A stretch of DNA of 64,000 nucleotides from Verrucomicrobiia bacterium. Its GTDB lineage: Bacteria > Verrucomicrobiota > Verrucomicrobiia > JADLBR01 > JAIBCM01. Position 1 is the stretch's first letter. Each line of letters begins with the position of its first letter. Below the pieces are notes generated by a model. That model did no database searches and was not told the DNA's origin. It was given only the letters and a program-made list of their open reading frames with translations. This document shows positions 43,492-53,557 of the stretch, one piece after another. The stretch covers positions 124,001 to 188,000 of the forward strand of contig JAIBCM010000001.1 of assembly GCA_019694135.1 (NCBI GenBank), written 5' to 3'. The position numbers were made by a program, and so were the translations under genes.

Positions 43492-44052
43492 ATGATAACC
43501 GTAACCGAACAATGGCAAGAAGCGCAAGAAGTTTTAAAACGAACACACACTTTATTACCCTCATTGGAGGCTGTTTGTGCACTCACTATTGAAACCTTAA
43601 AACAAGGAAAAACACTTTTCAGTTGCGGCAATGGTGGCAGCGCTGCGGATGCCTTGCATTTTGCTGAAGAATTTACTGGTCGTTATCGAAGCAATCGAAA
43701 ACCCTTGCCAGCGATCAGTCTTGTCGCTGACACAACTGCTTTGACCTGTATCGCGAACGATTTTGGTTATACCGATATCTTTAGCCGCCCTTTAGAGGCG
43801 CTCGCAAAACCGGGTGACTTGCTCTTTGCTTTTTCCACGAGTGGCAACTCTCCAAACATTCTTAAAGCTATAGAAATCGCAAAAAAACAAAATGTAAAAT
43901 CCATCTTATTATCCGGTCAAAATGGAGGCAAAGCACGCGATCTTTGTGAACACCCATTACTTGTTCCAAGCTCCAACACCGCGCGAATTCAAGAAATTCA
44001 TGGGCTTTTCATTCACATGATCTTAGAGGCAGTCGAACAAGCGTTTTCTTAA
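43492..44052 (+). CDS. gmhA: Phosphoheptose isomerase (SIS domain)
   Basis: A 186-residue SIS-domain protein. FSCGNGGSAADALHFAEEFTGRY and FAFSTSGNSPNILKAIEIAKKQNVKSILLSG are the GmhA-type signatures. It converts sedoheptulose-7-phosphate to D-glycero-D-manno-heptose-7-phosphate for LPS core synthesis. The divergent LptG-like gene supports an LPS role. DiaA-like proteins share this fold and remain an alternative. Confidence 0.88.
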   Translation: MITVTEQWQEAQEVLKRTHTLLPSLEAVCALTIETLKQGKTLFSCGNGGSAADALHFAEEFTGRYRSNRKPLPAISLVADTTALTCIANDFGYTDIFSRPLEALAKPGDLLFAFSTSGNSPNILKAIEIAKKQNVKSILLSGQNGGKARDLCEHPLLVPSSNTARIQEIHGLFIHMILEAVEQAFS

Positions 44053-44065
44053 TTTTCTTCTTATT

Positions 44066-45061
44066 GTGAAAAGTCGTTTTCTTCAAAATCTCATTTTTAT
44101 AGGTGTGTGCTTAAGTAGCTCAGCCTCCCTTTATTCTACATCCTTACTTTTTCCCCCACCCTTTTTTCCGAATAACGCACTCGACTTACTTCAACCCGCG
44201 CCCAACACCAATACATATTCACTTATGGTTCGAGAAATAATCGAACTCACCAATAATAATATACCATCAATTACCATTACGACGACTCCTGCTCTTAGCA
44301 CGAACGCCACAGTGGTTGTGCTCGGCTATCATCAGTTCGACAGCCCCGTTCGCACTCCTTATTCCATTAATACGACAAATTTTTTTCAGCAAATGCAATT
44401 CTTGAAAGACAACGCTTGGACACCCATTTCGCTCGATGAATTAATCAATTTTTTAAAAGGAAAAATTCCGCTACCTGAAAAATCTGTTCTTATTACTATC
44501 GACGATGGTTATCGTTCGGTTTATCTACACGCTTACCCAATTCTAAAACAATTTAAATATCCTTGGGTCTTCTTTTGCTATACCGATTTTGTTAATTTCG
44601 GCCCTCAATCTGTCACCTGGGAACAACTCAAAGAAATGCAACACAACGGATGCACCGTTCAAAGCCACACCAAATCGCATCCCAAACTTACCCATCGCAA
44701 TGGCAAATCCGAAGAACAATACGAAGCGTGGCTTAAACAAGAATTGGCATATTCCAAATTTTTATTAGAAAAAAAACTAGGAACTCCTGTGTATGCGCTG
44801 GCTTATAGCTACGGCGATTGGGACGCTCACGTTCAACAACGCGCCCTACAATACGGTTATGAAGCGCTCTTCACCGTCTACGGCACCATCACTAAACAGA
44901 GCACACCTTTAAATCGCATTGGTCGCATTATTATTACCAAAGAAAATGAATCCCTATTTTCTCATTATTTGCGCAGCCCTACTGTCAAAGTCTTAATGAC
45001 CAACACTCCGCCTGCGACAAATACTATACCATCCCCAACTTCATCCGACCCGCTTCACTAA
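44066..45061 (+). CDS. Exported polysaccharide deacetylase (NodB-like)
   Basis: A 331-residue protein starting with GTG at 44066, with a signal segment (NLIFIGVCLSSSASLYS). A low-complexity Asn/Thr-rich linker precedes the catalytic domain. NodB motifs are present: VVLGYHQFDSP, VLITIDDGYRSV (with the conserved Asp pair) and VQSHTKSHPKLT (with the metal-binding His pair). It probably deacetylates a polysaccharide or peptidoglycan outside the cytoplasm. The tail is Thr/Pro-rich. Its end overlaps the convergent sufT by 38 bp. Confidence 0.88.
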   Translation: MKSRFLQNLIFIGVCLSSSASLYSTSLLFPPPFFPNNALDLLQPAPNTNTYSLMVREIIELTNNNIPSITITTTPALSTNATVVVLGYHQFDSPVRTPYSINTTNFFQQMQFLKDNAWTPISLDELINFLKGKIPLPEKSVLITIDDGYRSVYLHAYPILKQFKYPWVFFCYTDFVNFGPQSVTWEQLKEMQHNGCTVQSHTKSHPKLTHRNGKSEEQYEAWLKQELAYSKFLLEKKLGTPVYALAYSYGDWDAHVQQRALQYGYEALFTVYGTITKQSTPLNRIGRIIITKENESLFSHYLRSPTVKVLMTNTPPATNTIPSPTSSDPLH

Positions 45062-45578
45062 TCATTCCAGGATTCCAAGGTGGATCCCAAACCAATTGCA
45101 CATCCGCTTCCACTACACCAGGAACTAACAAAACTTTTTCACGCGCATCTGCTGCAATCGTTGGTCCCATTCCACAACCCGGCGCCGTTAAAGTCATTTT
45201 CACTTCCACCCGATGACCTTTCTCTTCCTTCTTAACTTCCATGCTATAAACTAATCCCAAATCCACAATGTTCACCGGAATTTCCGGATCGTAAACCGTC
45301 TTCAACTGCTCCCATACCTTCTCCTCATTCACTTCACCCGAGGTTGACTGATTTTCTGCTTCACTTGTCTCTTCTGTAACAACTCCCAAAGCATCTTGAT
45401 CCTTGCTAGGAATGCGTGCCAAACCTCGAGAATAAGAAACCGTATAAGTTCCACCCAACGCCTGCGTCACAAAAACGGGTGTTCCTTTTTCCAAAAGCAC
45501 TTTCTCTCCACTCGGAATTTGAATCACTTCACAATCCCGTTTTAAAACGATTTCTTGATTTTTGATCATAAATTTCAA
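45024..45578 (-). CDS. sufT: Fe-S assembly protein SufT (MIP18/DUF59 family)
   Basis: A 184-residue protein. The N-terminal 90 residues are a SufT-specific region (VIQIPSGEKVLLEKGTPVFVTQALGG). The DUF59 domain follows, with VYDPEIPVNIVDLGLVYS and the reactive cysteine in TLTAPGCGMGP, and WDPPWNPGMISEAGRMKLGM near the end. It assists Fe-S cluster maturation. Its start overlaps the preceding iscU-like stop by 4 bp, making it the last gene of the suf operon. Confidence 0.92.
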   Translation of the reverse strand: MKFMIKNQEIVLKRDCEVIQIPSGEKVLLEKGTPVFVTQALGGTYTVSYSRGLARIPSKDQDALGVVTEETSEAENQSTSGEVNEEKVWEQLKTVYDPEIPVNIVDLGLVYSMEVKKEEKGHRVEVKMTLTAPGCGMGPTIAADAREKVLLVPGVVEADVQLVWDPPWNPGMISEAGRMKLGMV

Positions 45579-46069
45579 CTTAATTCGGGAGCAGGTTTTA
45601 GTAAAACCACTTTCCCTTTTGATTTTGTGCCCGCTTTCATTCGATCCCTTAAATTGTCCGAAGACGCTACTTTCGTTCCATGAGAATCAGAAGCGGACTC
45701 CGCAGAACTCTTTAGCGCGTCCCGTAACGCTTCTTCCACCAATGAAGCACAATGAATTTTCATCGGAGGCAAAGGCCCCAAGGGCGCTGATAATTCTTTA
45801 TCTGAAAGATTCTTGGCTTCCTCGACCGTTTTTCCTCGCAACAATTCCATAGCAACACTGGCCACAGCAATCGCTGTCTCACAACCAAACGACTGAAAAG
45901 TCGCGCGATCAATCGTTTTTTTTCCTTTTTGATCTTCCCGAAATTTCAACCAAACTTTCAACATATCCCCACAACCCGGACTACCCGCCGTGCCCACGGC
46001 ATCCGCCGCAGCCATTTCTCCTCGGTTTTGAGGATTTTGCATAGCTTGTTTGATATTTTTTTCGTTCAT
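45575..46069 (-). CDS. IscU/SufU-like Fe-S cluster scaffold
   Basis: A 164-residue protein with a NifU-N fold. Three candidate ligand cysteines appear in the expected contexts: GSPGCGDMLKVWLKF, SFGCETAIAVASV and KIHCASLVEEAL. The spacing matches the IscU type without the SufU-specific insertion. The C-terminal 45 residues are a Ser/Lys-rich extension. It is coupled by 4-bp overlaps to the rhodanese gene before it and sufT after it. Confidence 0.9.
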   Translation of the reverse strand: MNEKNIKQAMQNPQNRGEMAAADAVGTAGSPGCGDMLKVWLKFREDQKGKKTIDRATFQSFGCETAIAVASVAMELLRGKTVEEAKNLSDKELSAPLGPLPPMKIHCASLVEEALRDALKSSAESASDSHGTKVASSDNLRDRMKAGTKSKGKVVLLKPAPELS

Positions 46070-46608
46070 GATTCCAAACGATAACGAGGCAAGTTTTTAT
46101 CCACTTCACACGACCAAGCATCAATGCCACCTTGTAATGCTCTAGCTTTTTCAAAACCGTGACCTTCAAAATAAGCTACCGCATCCAAAGCATTTGCGCC
46201 TTGATGATCATAAAAAATCAACCAACTCTGACGAGGAAACGACATCATTAATTCTTGCATCAACTCTTCTGTTAAAAGCGTGGAATGAGGTAACGCTACT
46301 GCCTCATGCTCTTCGCGCGAACGGATATCAATGAGCTTAACCGCCTCGCCTTTGCCTTGCAAATCGGCCAGCGCCTGGGGTGCGATCAATCGCTTCAAAT
46401 CTTGTTCATGACTTTCTTGTAAATAAGCAATCACCTCTTTTACATTCAGATTATCATTCCTCTGACAAAGGCTTGCCAACGTTTCACTCTGATGAAATCC
46501 ACAACTACTGCAACCTCCGACGTGGTAACGTTGAAACAAAGCCCGACGCGCTCCGGGTAACATCGTTAAGATCTCTCCCATAGTTGTTTCAGGAGTCAGC
46601 GCCTTCAT
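46066..46608 (-). CDS. DUF1858/ScdA-N-like plus rhodanese domain protein
   Basis: The start chosen is the ATG at 46608 (180 residues), overlapping the sufD stop as ATGA; a longer frame runs into sufD. Residues 1-65 resemble the redox-disulfide DUF1858/ScdA-N domain, with GGCSSCGFHQSETLASLC. Residues about 85-175 form a rhodanese-like domain (AVKLIDIRSREEHEAVALPH; ALQGGIDAWS). The expected active-site cysteine is not obvious: the loop reads LIFYDHQGANA where catalytic rhodaneses have a Cys. It lies in a suf operon without sufS, so a part in sulfur delivery is tempting but unproven. Confidence 0.8.
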   Translation of the reverse strand: MKALTPETTMGEILTMLPGARRALFQRYHVGGCSSCGFHQSETLASLCQRNDNLNVKEVIAYLQESHEQDLKRLIAPQALADLQGKGEAVKLIDIRSREEHEAVALPHSTLLTEELMQELMMSFPRQSWLIFYDHQGANALDAVAYFEGHGFEKARALQGGIDAWSCEVDKNLPRYRLES

Positions 46609-47984
46609 ACCGCCCCCTGCAACGCTTTGACATCCACTTCCGTTTTGGATGCTGGAGAATTTGAAACCGCTTTTTTTTGCCAAACAATTTTTTCGGAACG
46701 TTCAAATTTTTCTTCAATCAAAGTGTGCAAATAACTGGCAATTTCAGGTTCATTCAAACGCGCTACGACCTCCTCCAAAAAACCTACCACTAACAAATGC
46801 TTAGCTTGATTTTCAGGAATGCCACGCGCCTGCATATAAAAAAGTAATTCTTCCTCTACCTGACCTGTCGTCGCACCATGACTACATTTCACATCATCAT
46901 TTAAAATTTCCAAACCCGGCATAGAATCGGCCTCAGCTTCTCCGCTTAATAATAAATTACGATTGGTCTGATAAGCATCAGTCTGCTTCGCTCCCGGTTC
47001 CACTCGAATTAATCCTTGAAAAATTGATTTAGCTCCATGATTCAAAGAATTTTTATAAAGCAAATCGCTCCACGCGTTAGGCGCCAAATGATCTTGCAGC
47101 GTACGTTGATCAAACTCCTGATTTTCATGCGCCAACGACATCGCCAACATTTCACTCTGAGCGCCCGGCGCAGTCAAACGCGATCGATTTTCGTTGCGCG
47201 AAAATGCAGTTCCAAAATTAACCATTAACGTTTTCGCGTAAGCATCGCGCTCCACCGTGGTCGCACCCATGTGAAAAGCCAACACTTTTTCGCTCCAACG
47301 CTGCGCGCAAACATAGGTTAAATGTGAGCCTTCCTTAGCTACCAAATCATTATAGCTACACACAAAACCAGGAAGCTCTTCTGTAGATTGACAAATTTCC
47401 AAAACTGTTACTTTACTATTGGCCTCGGTCACAACTATCGTATGGGGAAACACCGATTGATTTTTGCCACTTAACCATTGAAAAATGACAATAGGCTGTT
47501 GAACTTCCACTCCAGCAGGCACATAGATCACGCTGCCCGATCGACAAAATGTTTCATGCAATGCTGTAAATTTTTCCGAACCTAAAGCCACTCGCTGTTT
47601 CAAAAAATAATTTTCAATCAGTGAGGAATGATTTTTTACCGCCTCTAACAGGGTTGTAATAATTACGCCCTTTTTTTTCAAGTCAGAATTCGTCAGATCA
47701 CAAGCCACTCTCTCATCATTCGAAAAAACAAGACGAGCCGCTGTAGGAAAAGGCACTTGGGATTGTTTGAGAATTTCTTCTTTTTCGCTTTCTGAAGTTG
47801 CAGTCCCATATTGATATGAGTTCAATTGAATGGATTGAATATTAGCAAACCGCCAATCTTCATCTTTCCGATGCGGCATTGAAATTTTTTGATACTTTTC
47901 CCATGCCACTTTCTGTCTAGCCTGCCATGAGGACGGTAAATTCGAAAAATTGAATGCTTGAGGGCCGTTAATAATAGAATTCAT
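46605..47984 (-). CDS. sufD: Fe-S cluster assembly protein SufD
   Basis: The start at 47984 (MNSIINGPQAFNFSNLP) gives 459 residues; the frame is open upstream into sufB. It is a SufBD beta-helix core protein: SGSVIYVPAGVEVQQPIVIF, ENRSRLTAPGAQSEMLAMS and LNDDVKCSHGATTGQVEEEL. It forms the SufBC2D scaffold with SufB and SufC. It ends coupled to the rhodanese gene. Confidence 0.94.
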   Translation of the reverse strand: MNSIINGPQAFNFSNLPSSWQARQKVAWEKYQKISMPHRKDEDWRFANIQSIQLNSYQYGTATSESEKEEILKQSQVPFPTAARLVFSNDERVACDLTNSDLKKKGVIITTLLEAVKNHSSLIENYFLKQRVALGSEKFTALHETFCRSGSVIYVPAGVEVQQPIVIFQWLSGKNQSVFPHTIVVTEANSKVTVLEICQSTEELPGFVCSYNDLVAKEGSHLTYVCAQRWSEKVLAFHMGATTVERDAYAKTLMVNFGTAFSRNENRSRLTAPGAQSEMLAMSLAHENQEFDQRTLQDHLAPNAWSDLLYKNSLNHGAKSIFQGLIRVEPGAKQTDAYQTNRNLLLSGEAEADSMPGLEILNDDVKCSHGATTGQVEEELLFYMQARGIPENQAKHLLVVGFLEEVVARLNEPEIASYLHTLIEEKFERSEKIVWQKKAVSNSPASKTEVDVKALQGAV

Positions 47985-48006
47985 GTTGTAAAATTTTGCT
48001 AAAAAA

Positions 48007-49413
48007 TTAACCCACAGAGCCTTCCATCTCCAAATCAATCAAGCGCTTCAATTCCACGCTGTATTCCAAAGGAAATTGATTCACGAGATCATTAACAAAA
48101 CCGTTCACACTCAAGCTCATGGCTTGCGCTTCAGACAAACCGCGTTGTTGCATATAAAAAATCTGTTCCGCACTAACTTTGCTCACACTGGCTTCATGTT
48201 GCACAGAATTTCCCTGGCCCCGAACAACGATAGCGGGATAAGTATCGGTCCGCGATTCGGTGTTAATGAGCAAAGCGTCGCATTCGGTATTGTTTTTGCA
48301 TCCTTTTAAATGTTGCGGGATATAAACCAATCCACGATAAGAAGCGCGACCCGTGCCAATGCTAATACTTTTCGAAATAATATTGCTCGTCGTTTCATCA
48401 GCGCCATGAATCATTTTTGCGCCTGTGTCCTGATGTTGACCATCACTCGCTAATGCAATACTCAATACTTCGCCACGCGCTTTTCGACCTTTCAAAACCA
48501 CTCCCGGATATTTCATCGTCAAACGAGAACCGATATTGCAATCAATCCATTTCACTTCAGCTTCTTCTTGTGCCAAAGCCCGCTTTGTCACCAAATTAAA
48601 AACGTTCGAACTCCAGTTTTGAACGGTTATGTATTGAATTTTTGCTCCGCGCAACGCTACCAATTCCACAACTGCACTGTGCAACGTGGCGGTTTCAAAT
48701 TTAGGCGCCGTGCAACCTTCCATATAAGTGACTTCAGCTCCTTCATCTGCAATGATGAGCGTGCGTTCAAATTGACCAAAATTTTCGGCGTTAATACGAA
48801 AATAAGCTTGAAGTGGATGTTTTACCTTCACACCGGGCGGCACATAAATAAAACTACCACCACTAAAAACTGCGCTGTTTAATGCGCTGAATTTATTGTC
48901 ACCCGTAGGAATAACTTTACCAAACCATTTTCTAAAAATTTCGGGATGTTTATGAAGCCCTTCCGTGCTTCCGACAAAAATAACACCTTCTTTGGCTAAC
49001 TCTTCTTTCACATTGGAATAAGCTGCTTCGCTATCAAATTGCGCTTCGACACCAGCCAAAAACTTTCGTTCTTTCTCAGGAATTCCTAATCGTTCAAAAG
49101 TCTTTTTAATATCGTCTGGCACCTCTTCCCAACTACGCTTGGGTTGTTGGCCCGCTGCTAAATAATAACGAATCTTTTCGAAATGAATATTGTCTAAATC
49201 GTGACTTGCCCAATGCGTAGGCAAAGGCTTGCTTTGAAAAGTTTGTAAAGCTTTTAAACGAAAGTCTCGAACCCATTCCGGGTCTTTTTTAACATCGCAA
49301 ATATAATGAATCGTTTGTTCGTCTAGCCCAATTCCCGCATCATACTGATGGCGCTCAGGATAATGAAAATTTCCTGTCTCCCGTTCAATTTCTAACACTG
49401 GTTTTTCGCTCAT
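48007..49413 (-). CDS. sufB: Fe-S cluster assembly protein SufB
   Basis: A 468-residue protein. [58 protein letters not shown] and [15 protein letters not shown] (with the conserved functional Cys) are intact. It is the main cluster-binding subunit of SufBC2D. It lies between sufC (44 bp upstream) and sufD (22 bp downstream). Confidence 0.97.
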   Translation of the reverse strand: MSEKPVLEIERETGNFHYPERHQYDAGIGLDEQTIHYICDVKKDPEWVRDFRLKALQTFQSKPLPTHWASHDLDNIHFEKIRYYLAAGQQPKRSWEEVPDDIKKTFERLGIPEKERKFLAGVEAQFDSEAAYSNVKEELAKEGVIFVGSTEGLHKHPEIFRKWFGKVIPTGDNKFSALNSAVFSGGSFIYVPPGVKVKHPLQAYFRINAENFGQFERTLIIADEGAEVTYMEGCTAPKFETATLHSAVVELVALRGAKIQYITVQNWSSNVFNLVTKRALAQEEAEVKWIDCNIGSRLTMKYPGVVLKGRKARGEVLSIALASDGQHQDTGAKMIHGADETTSNIISKSISIGTGRASYRGLVYIPQHLKGCKNNTECDALLINTESRTDTYPAIVVRGQGNSVQHEASVSKVSAEQIFYMQQRGLSEAQAMSLSVNGFVNDLVNQFPLEYSVELKRLIDLEMEGSVG

Positions 49414-49457
49414 AACTGTCTTTCAATCTTTAATATAATGCAAAAAAAGGAAATTCG

Positions 49458-50222
49458 CTAGGTACTGGCTAGTTCACCGCACTCTTTCAAAAGCCAGTCG
49501 TAACCTTTCTTTTCCAATTCCAAAGCCAACTCCTTGCTGCCCGATCGGACGATACGCCCTCGCACCAAAACATGCACGTGATCCGGCACAATATAGTCCA
49601 ATAATCGCTGATAATGAGTAATAACTAAAACCCCCAAATTGGAGCCTCTCAAGGTGTTCACCCCTTTCGCAACAATTCGCAACGCATCAATATCCAAACC
49701 ACTATCCGTTTCATCCAAAACGGCATAAGTCGGTTCTAACATCGCCATTTGAAGAATTTCATTGCGCTTTTTTTCACCGCCCGAAAATCCGTCATTTACG
49801 GCGCGCGAAGTGAATTTGCGATCCATCTCTAAAAGATCCATTTTTTGATACAAACGATTGTAAAATTCAATCGCATCAATCTCTTCACCCTCTGGCAAAC
49901 GCGCTTGCAAAGCTGCTCGCAAAAAATTAGCAATAGTCACACCTGGAATTTCGCTAGGATATTGAAACGCCATAAACAGTCCTGCGCGCGCACGCTCGTC
50001 CGGTTCCATTTCCAAAATATTCTTCCCATCCAACAATACTTCTCCAGCGGTTACTTCATAATCAGGATGTCCACTCAAAACTTTTGCCAAAGTGCTCTTG
50101 CCTGAACCATTTGGCCCCATCAAAGCGTGCACTTCACCTTTAGGTACTGTTAAAGTCAATCCCCGCAAAATCTCTTGTTCTCCAATTTTAGCATGGAGAT
50201 CTTTAATTTCTAATGTACTCAT
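49458..50222 (-). CDS. sufC: Fe-S assembly ATPase SufC
   Basis: A 254-residue ABC-type ATPase. Walker A is GPNGSGKS, the signature is [12 protein letters not shown], and Walker B with the following Asp is [16 protein letters not shown]. It drives conformational change of SufBD. It is the first gene of the suf operon and is divergent from uvrB with a 106-bp promoter region. No IscR- or Fur-like box was recognised there. Confidence 0.97.
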   Translation of the reverse strand: MSTLEIKDLHAKIGEQEILRGLTLTVPKGEVHALMGPNGSGKSTLAKVLSGHPDYEVTAGEVLLDGKNILEMEPDERARAGLFMAFQYPSEIPGVTIANFLRAALQARLPEGEEIDAIEFYNRLYQKMDLLEMDRKFTSRAVNDGFSGGEKKRNEILQMAMLEPTYAVLDETDSGLDIDALRIVAKGVNTLRGSNLGVLVITHYQRLLDYIVPDHVHVLVRGRIVRSGSKELALELEKKGYDWLLKECGELAST

Positions 50223-50328
50223 GAGGCCTGGATACTAAAAGCAAATTGCCAAACAGGCAAGTGATGAAAATAAGAGTTTTTTTGAGGTGCAATCGACAAA
50301 TCTTAACTTTTTGCTAAATAATGAATGA

Positions 50329-52374
50329 ATGGCGTTTCAGTTGAATTCTCAATATGTTCCCTGTGGAGATCAACCTCAAGCAATTCAGGCATTGACTCAA
50401 GGTTTTTTACAAGGGCATGCAAACCAGGTGCTTTTGGGTGTTACGGGCTCGGGAAAAACGTTTACCATGGCTAACGTCATTCAAAATTTGGGACGGCCAA
50501 CTTTAGTACTCTCCCACAACAAAACCTTGGCTGCCCAGCTTTATAGCGAGTTCAAGCAATTTTTCCCTAACAACGCCGTGGAATATTTTGTGAGTTATTT
50601 TGATTACTATCAACCCGAGGCTTACATTCCGCGAACCGACACTTATATTGAAAAAGATTCTAGTCTGAATGAAGAAATCGAACGACTTCGTCTTTCTGCC
50701 ACCGCTTCTCTCTTAATGCGCCGTGATGTGGTTGTAGTTGCAAGTGTTTCGTGCATTTACGGATTGGGCTCTCCAGAAGATTTTTCCAAAATGGTTTTAC
50801 CAGTAGAGCTGGGCACTCGTACTTCACGAGATTTTGTGCTGACACAACTCGTGGATATGCAATATCAACGCAACGACGTAGCCCCACAACGTGCCCAGTT
50901 TCGGGTGCGAGGCGATGTGGTGGAGATTTTTCCAGCCAGCCAGGAAAACGGATTGCGCATTGAATTTTTTGGCGACGAAATAGAAAAGATTTCTCATTTC
51001 GACCCTTTAACAGGCAATACACTCGAAGAATATTCTAAGTTTATTATCATGCCGGCGAAACAGTTTGTAACACCTCATGAAAAAATTCGTCATGCCCTTG
51101 TCACAATTCAACAAGAACTCGATGAACGAATCGCTCAGTTGGAAAGCGCTAGCAAGCTAGTCGAAGCACAACGTTTACGGCAGCGTACTAATTACGATTT
51201 AGAAATGATTCAGGAAATGGGTTTTTGTCCTGGAATTGAAAATTATTCACGCCATTTAACCGGTCGTCCACCAGGCTCTCGCCCTTACACATTGCTCGAT
51301 TTTTTCCCAAAAGATTTTTTGTTAATTGTCGATGAAAGTCATGCGACGATTCCACAAATTGGCGGTATGTATGCGGGTGACCGCTCGCGAAAAATGGTTT
51401 TGGTGGAACACGGTTTTCGCCTTCCTAGCGCGCTAGATAATCGTCCATTGAATTTCGATGAGTTTACTAGCATGCTCAACCAAGTTCTCTATGTTTCGGC
51501 CACACCGGGCTCCTATGAACTCAATCTAACACATGGCAAAGTAGTGGAACAAATCATTCGCCCTACGGGTCTCATGGATCCTCCCGTGATTATTAAACCG
51601 TTGAAGGGTCAGATTGATGATGTCATGGAACAAATTAAGCTCCGTGTGGAACGCAAAGAGCGGGTTTTAGTAACCACTTTAACTAAACGTACAGCAGAAG
51701 ATTTAGCAGATTATCTGCAACAACTGGATATTAAAGTTCGCTATTTACACTCAGAAATTGATGCTATTGAACGCGTGGAAGTGTTGCGCCAATTGCGAGC
51801 TGGTAATTGTGATGTGCTCGTTGGCATTAATCTTTTACGAGAAGGTCTTGATTTACCGGAGGTTTCGTTAGTCGCCATTTTAGATGCGGATAAGGAAGGA
51901 TTCTTGCGCTCGGCTACTTCCTTAATTCAAACTGCGGGACGCGCTGCACGACATATTAATGGTGAGGTGATTCTTTATGCCGACGTGATAACAAAATCGA
52001 TTCAACAACTTATCCAAATCACTGAAAATCGCCGCCAAAGACAGGCTGCTTATAATCAGCAGCATAATATTACGCCCCGTAGCGTGATTCGAGCAGAACA
52101 AGAATCGCTACAAACTTTGCTTCGCGGCAAGGAAGTGGAAGCTTCAATTTTAGGCAATGAAGGAAGCGATTTTGATTTAGCCGAATTTTTACGAGATTTG
52201 GAAAAGCAGATGAAATCTGCTTCGTCTAAATTGGAGTTTGAAAAAGCAGCACTGTTGCGGGATCAAATCCATGAAATTCAAAAAGGCAGTGGCTATCAAG
52301 AAATGCTGACTGCAGGTAAACAGTCGGTGTCTTATCGAAACGTAAAAAAGTCATCGAAACGACGTAAGAATTAA
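50329..52374 (+). CDS. uvrB: Excinuclease ABC subunit B
   Basis: A 681-residue protein. Walker A is [12 protein letters not shown], the beta-hairpin lies near [25 protein letters not shown], and helicase motifs include [18 protein letters not shown] and [19 protein letters not shown]. The C-terminal UVR domain ([15 protein letters not shown]) is present. It verifies damage in nucleotide-excision repair. The upstream TAAATAATGAATGAATGG contains overlapping ATGs; the last one, at 50329, is in frame. Confidence 0.97.
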   Translation: MAFQLNSQYVPCGDQPQAIQALTQGFLQGHANQVLLGVTGSGKTFTMANVIQNLGRPTLVLSHNKTLAAQLYSEFKQFFPNNAVEYFVSYFDYYQPEAYIPRTDTYIEKDSSLNEEIERLRLSATASLLMRRDVVVVASVSCIYGLGSPEDFSKMVLPVELGTRTSRDFVLTQLVDMQYQRNDVAPQRAQFRVRGDVVEIFPASQENGLRIEFFGDEIEKISHFDPLTGNTLEEYSKFIIMPAKQFVTPHEKIRHALVTIQQELDERIAQLESASKLVEAQRLRQRTNYDLEMIQEMGFCPGIENYSRHLTGRPPGSRPYTLLDFFPKDFLLIVDESHATIPQIGGMYAGDRSRKMVLVEHGFRLPSALDNRPLNFDEFTSMLNQVLYVSATPGSYELNLTHGKVVEQIIRPTGLMDPPVIIKPLKGQIDDVMEQIKLRVERKERVLVTTLTKRTAEDLADYLQQLDIKVRYLHSEIDAIERVEVLRQLRAGNCDVLVGINLLREGLDLPEVSLVAILDADKEGFLRSATSLIQTAGRAARHINGEVILYADVITKSIQQLIQITENRRQRQAAYNQQHNITPRSVIRAEQESLQTLLRGKEVEASILGNEGSDFDLAEFLRDLEKQMKSASSKLEFEKAALLRDQIHEIQKGSGYQEMLTAGKQSVSYRNVKKSSKRRKN

Positions 52375-52382
52375 TTTTTTTC

Positions 52383-52416
52383 AAAAAAGCAACAGCTTAT
52401 GCCATTGCTCTTTTTT
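52383..52416. terminator. Bidirectional intrinsic terminator between uvrB and the barrel gene
   Basis: AAAAAAGCAA and TTGCTCTTTTTT flank a centre CAGCTTATGCCA whose GC/GC pair can extend the stem. An A-run on the left and a T-run on the right give a terminator for both the plus strand (uvrB, 9 bp past its stop) and the minus strand (the 360-residue gene). Confidence 0.75.
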
Positions 52417-52436
52417 CAAATTTAAGCAAATCAAGT

Positions 52437-53519
52437 TTAGCCCGGGGTAGGATTCCCTGGGTTTCCTGGATTTCCTGGCTCCAGAGTAGGGGGCAAGAGA
52501 TTAAAGTCTTCAGAATCGCTATCACCATTGCCAAAACGGCCTTCCCCTCCATTGCGATGTCTAGGGTCTGGTCTTTTTCTAATTCTATTTTGATTTTCTT
52601 GCTCAAACCAATTCCAACGCATGACTTGCTCGGTTCGTCGTGCTTCAAAGTCACGAGGCCCAAATTTGAAAAATTCTCCAATGCCCTCGAAAGGATTTTT
52701 TCCAGTAAAGAGATTTTCCAAATTGAAAGGAGCCGAAATACGCATACCCGCAGCATATTTTCCTCCATTGATCCCCTCATCTTCGTGATATTCAAAGTCT
52801 AAGATAACCCCTTGCAAGACTCGCCACTCGACCCGAGCTTTAGGACCTTCGTAACGTGTACCAATGCGATTATCAAAATTATAATAACCGGCGAACAAGC
52901 GCAGTTCCGTATATTTATCAAGATAAGGCACTAAGAAACCGATCTCAGTATCAAAGCCCTCGAAAGGAGCTTCTAATTTTTCCAGAATATCGCCATCATG
53001 GAATCTTCGACTTACTCTTTCGATTTGATAGCTAGGCAAATAATAATTGAAGCGAGCATCAACCCATTTGGTTAACATTTCGACCCCTGCACCAAATTGA
53101 TCGTAATGATTATTAAACCTCGTATCTAAATAATCATAATAGCTATTAATTCCTAAAATAATATCGCGATCAGAAAATTTATAGCGATAGCCCAATCCCA
53201 AATTAATCACCTCATCCGAACTGTCATTTCCTCGAAGTGTGGAATTAAAAAAGAAAAGGTTTTGTTTATCGGAATAAAAAGGAACCAGCCAATCGATCAT
53301 ACCATCCGTGAGATGCTCGCCCACTTTGCCGCCAATGGTAACGACTGATGGCAATAGCCAATTATCATCCCTTAATTTTCTTTCTGCCCGAATAGTTTTT
53401 GAATCGTAAGACTCCATCATTTTACTATCTCCAGCTTGAGATAAAGGAGCATTCAAAACACTAATTAGCGCAATAAGATACAATAAAGGTTTTTGTTCTT
53501 TCTTTTGAAGAAACTTCAT
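52437..53519 (-). CDS. Inverse-autotransporter-type outer-membrane barrel without passenger
   Basis: A 360-residue protein with a signal peptide (LLYLIALISVLNAPLSQAG). Residues about 50-270 match the intimin/invasin-type inverse autotransporter barrel: GKVGEHLTDGMIDWLVPFYS, FFFNSTLRGNDSSDEVINLG, GYRYKFSDRDIILGINSYYDY and NHYDQFGAGVEMLTKWVDARFNYYLP. After the barrel there is only a short charged region ending in PGNPGNPGNPTPG; the Ig-like passenger of invasins is absent. It probably anchors in the outer membrane. The preceding gene on this strand is the exported RlmI-side block, with the TolB-like gene 38 bp upstream. Confidence 0.8.
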   Translation of the reverse strand: MKFLQKKEQKPLLYLIALISVLNAPLSQAGDSKMMESYDSKTIRAERKLRDDNWLLPSVVTIGGKVGEHLTDGMIDWLVPFYSDKQNLFFFNSTLRGNDSSDEVINLGLGYRYKFSDRDIILGINSYYDYLDTRFNNHYDQFGAGVEMLTKWVDARFNYYLPSYQIERVSRRFHDGDILEKLEAPFEGFDTEIGFLVPYLDKYTELRLFAGYYNFDNRIGTRYEGPKARVEWRVLQGVILDFEYHEDEGINGGKYAAGMRISAPFNLENLFTGKNPFEGIGEFFKFGPRDFEARRTEQVMRWNWFEQENQNRIRKRPDPRHRNGGEGRFGNGDSDSEDFNLLPPTLEPGNPGNPGNPTPG

Positions 53520-53557
53520 AATATTTCCTTAGTTTAAATTAAATAACCAAACTTGCT

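Noticed and set aside
52397-52795. A 132-codon minus-strand frame overlapping the barrel gene
   Set aside because: It lies in another frame of the same strand as a gene with a signal peptide and recognisable barrel motifs, and crosses the terminator hairpin.
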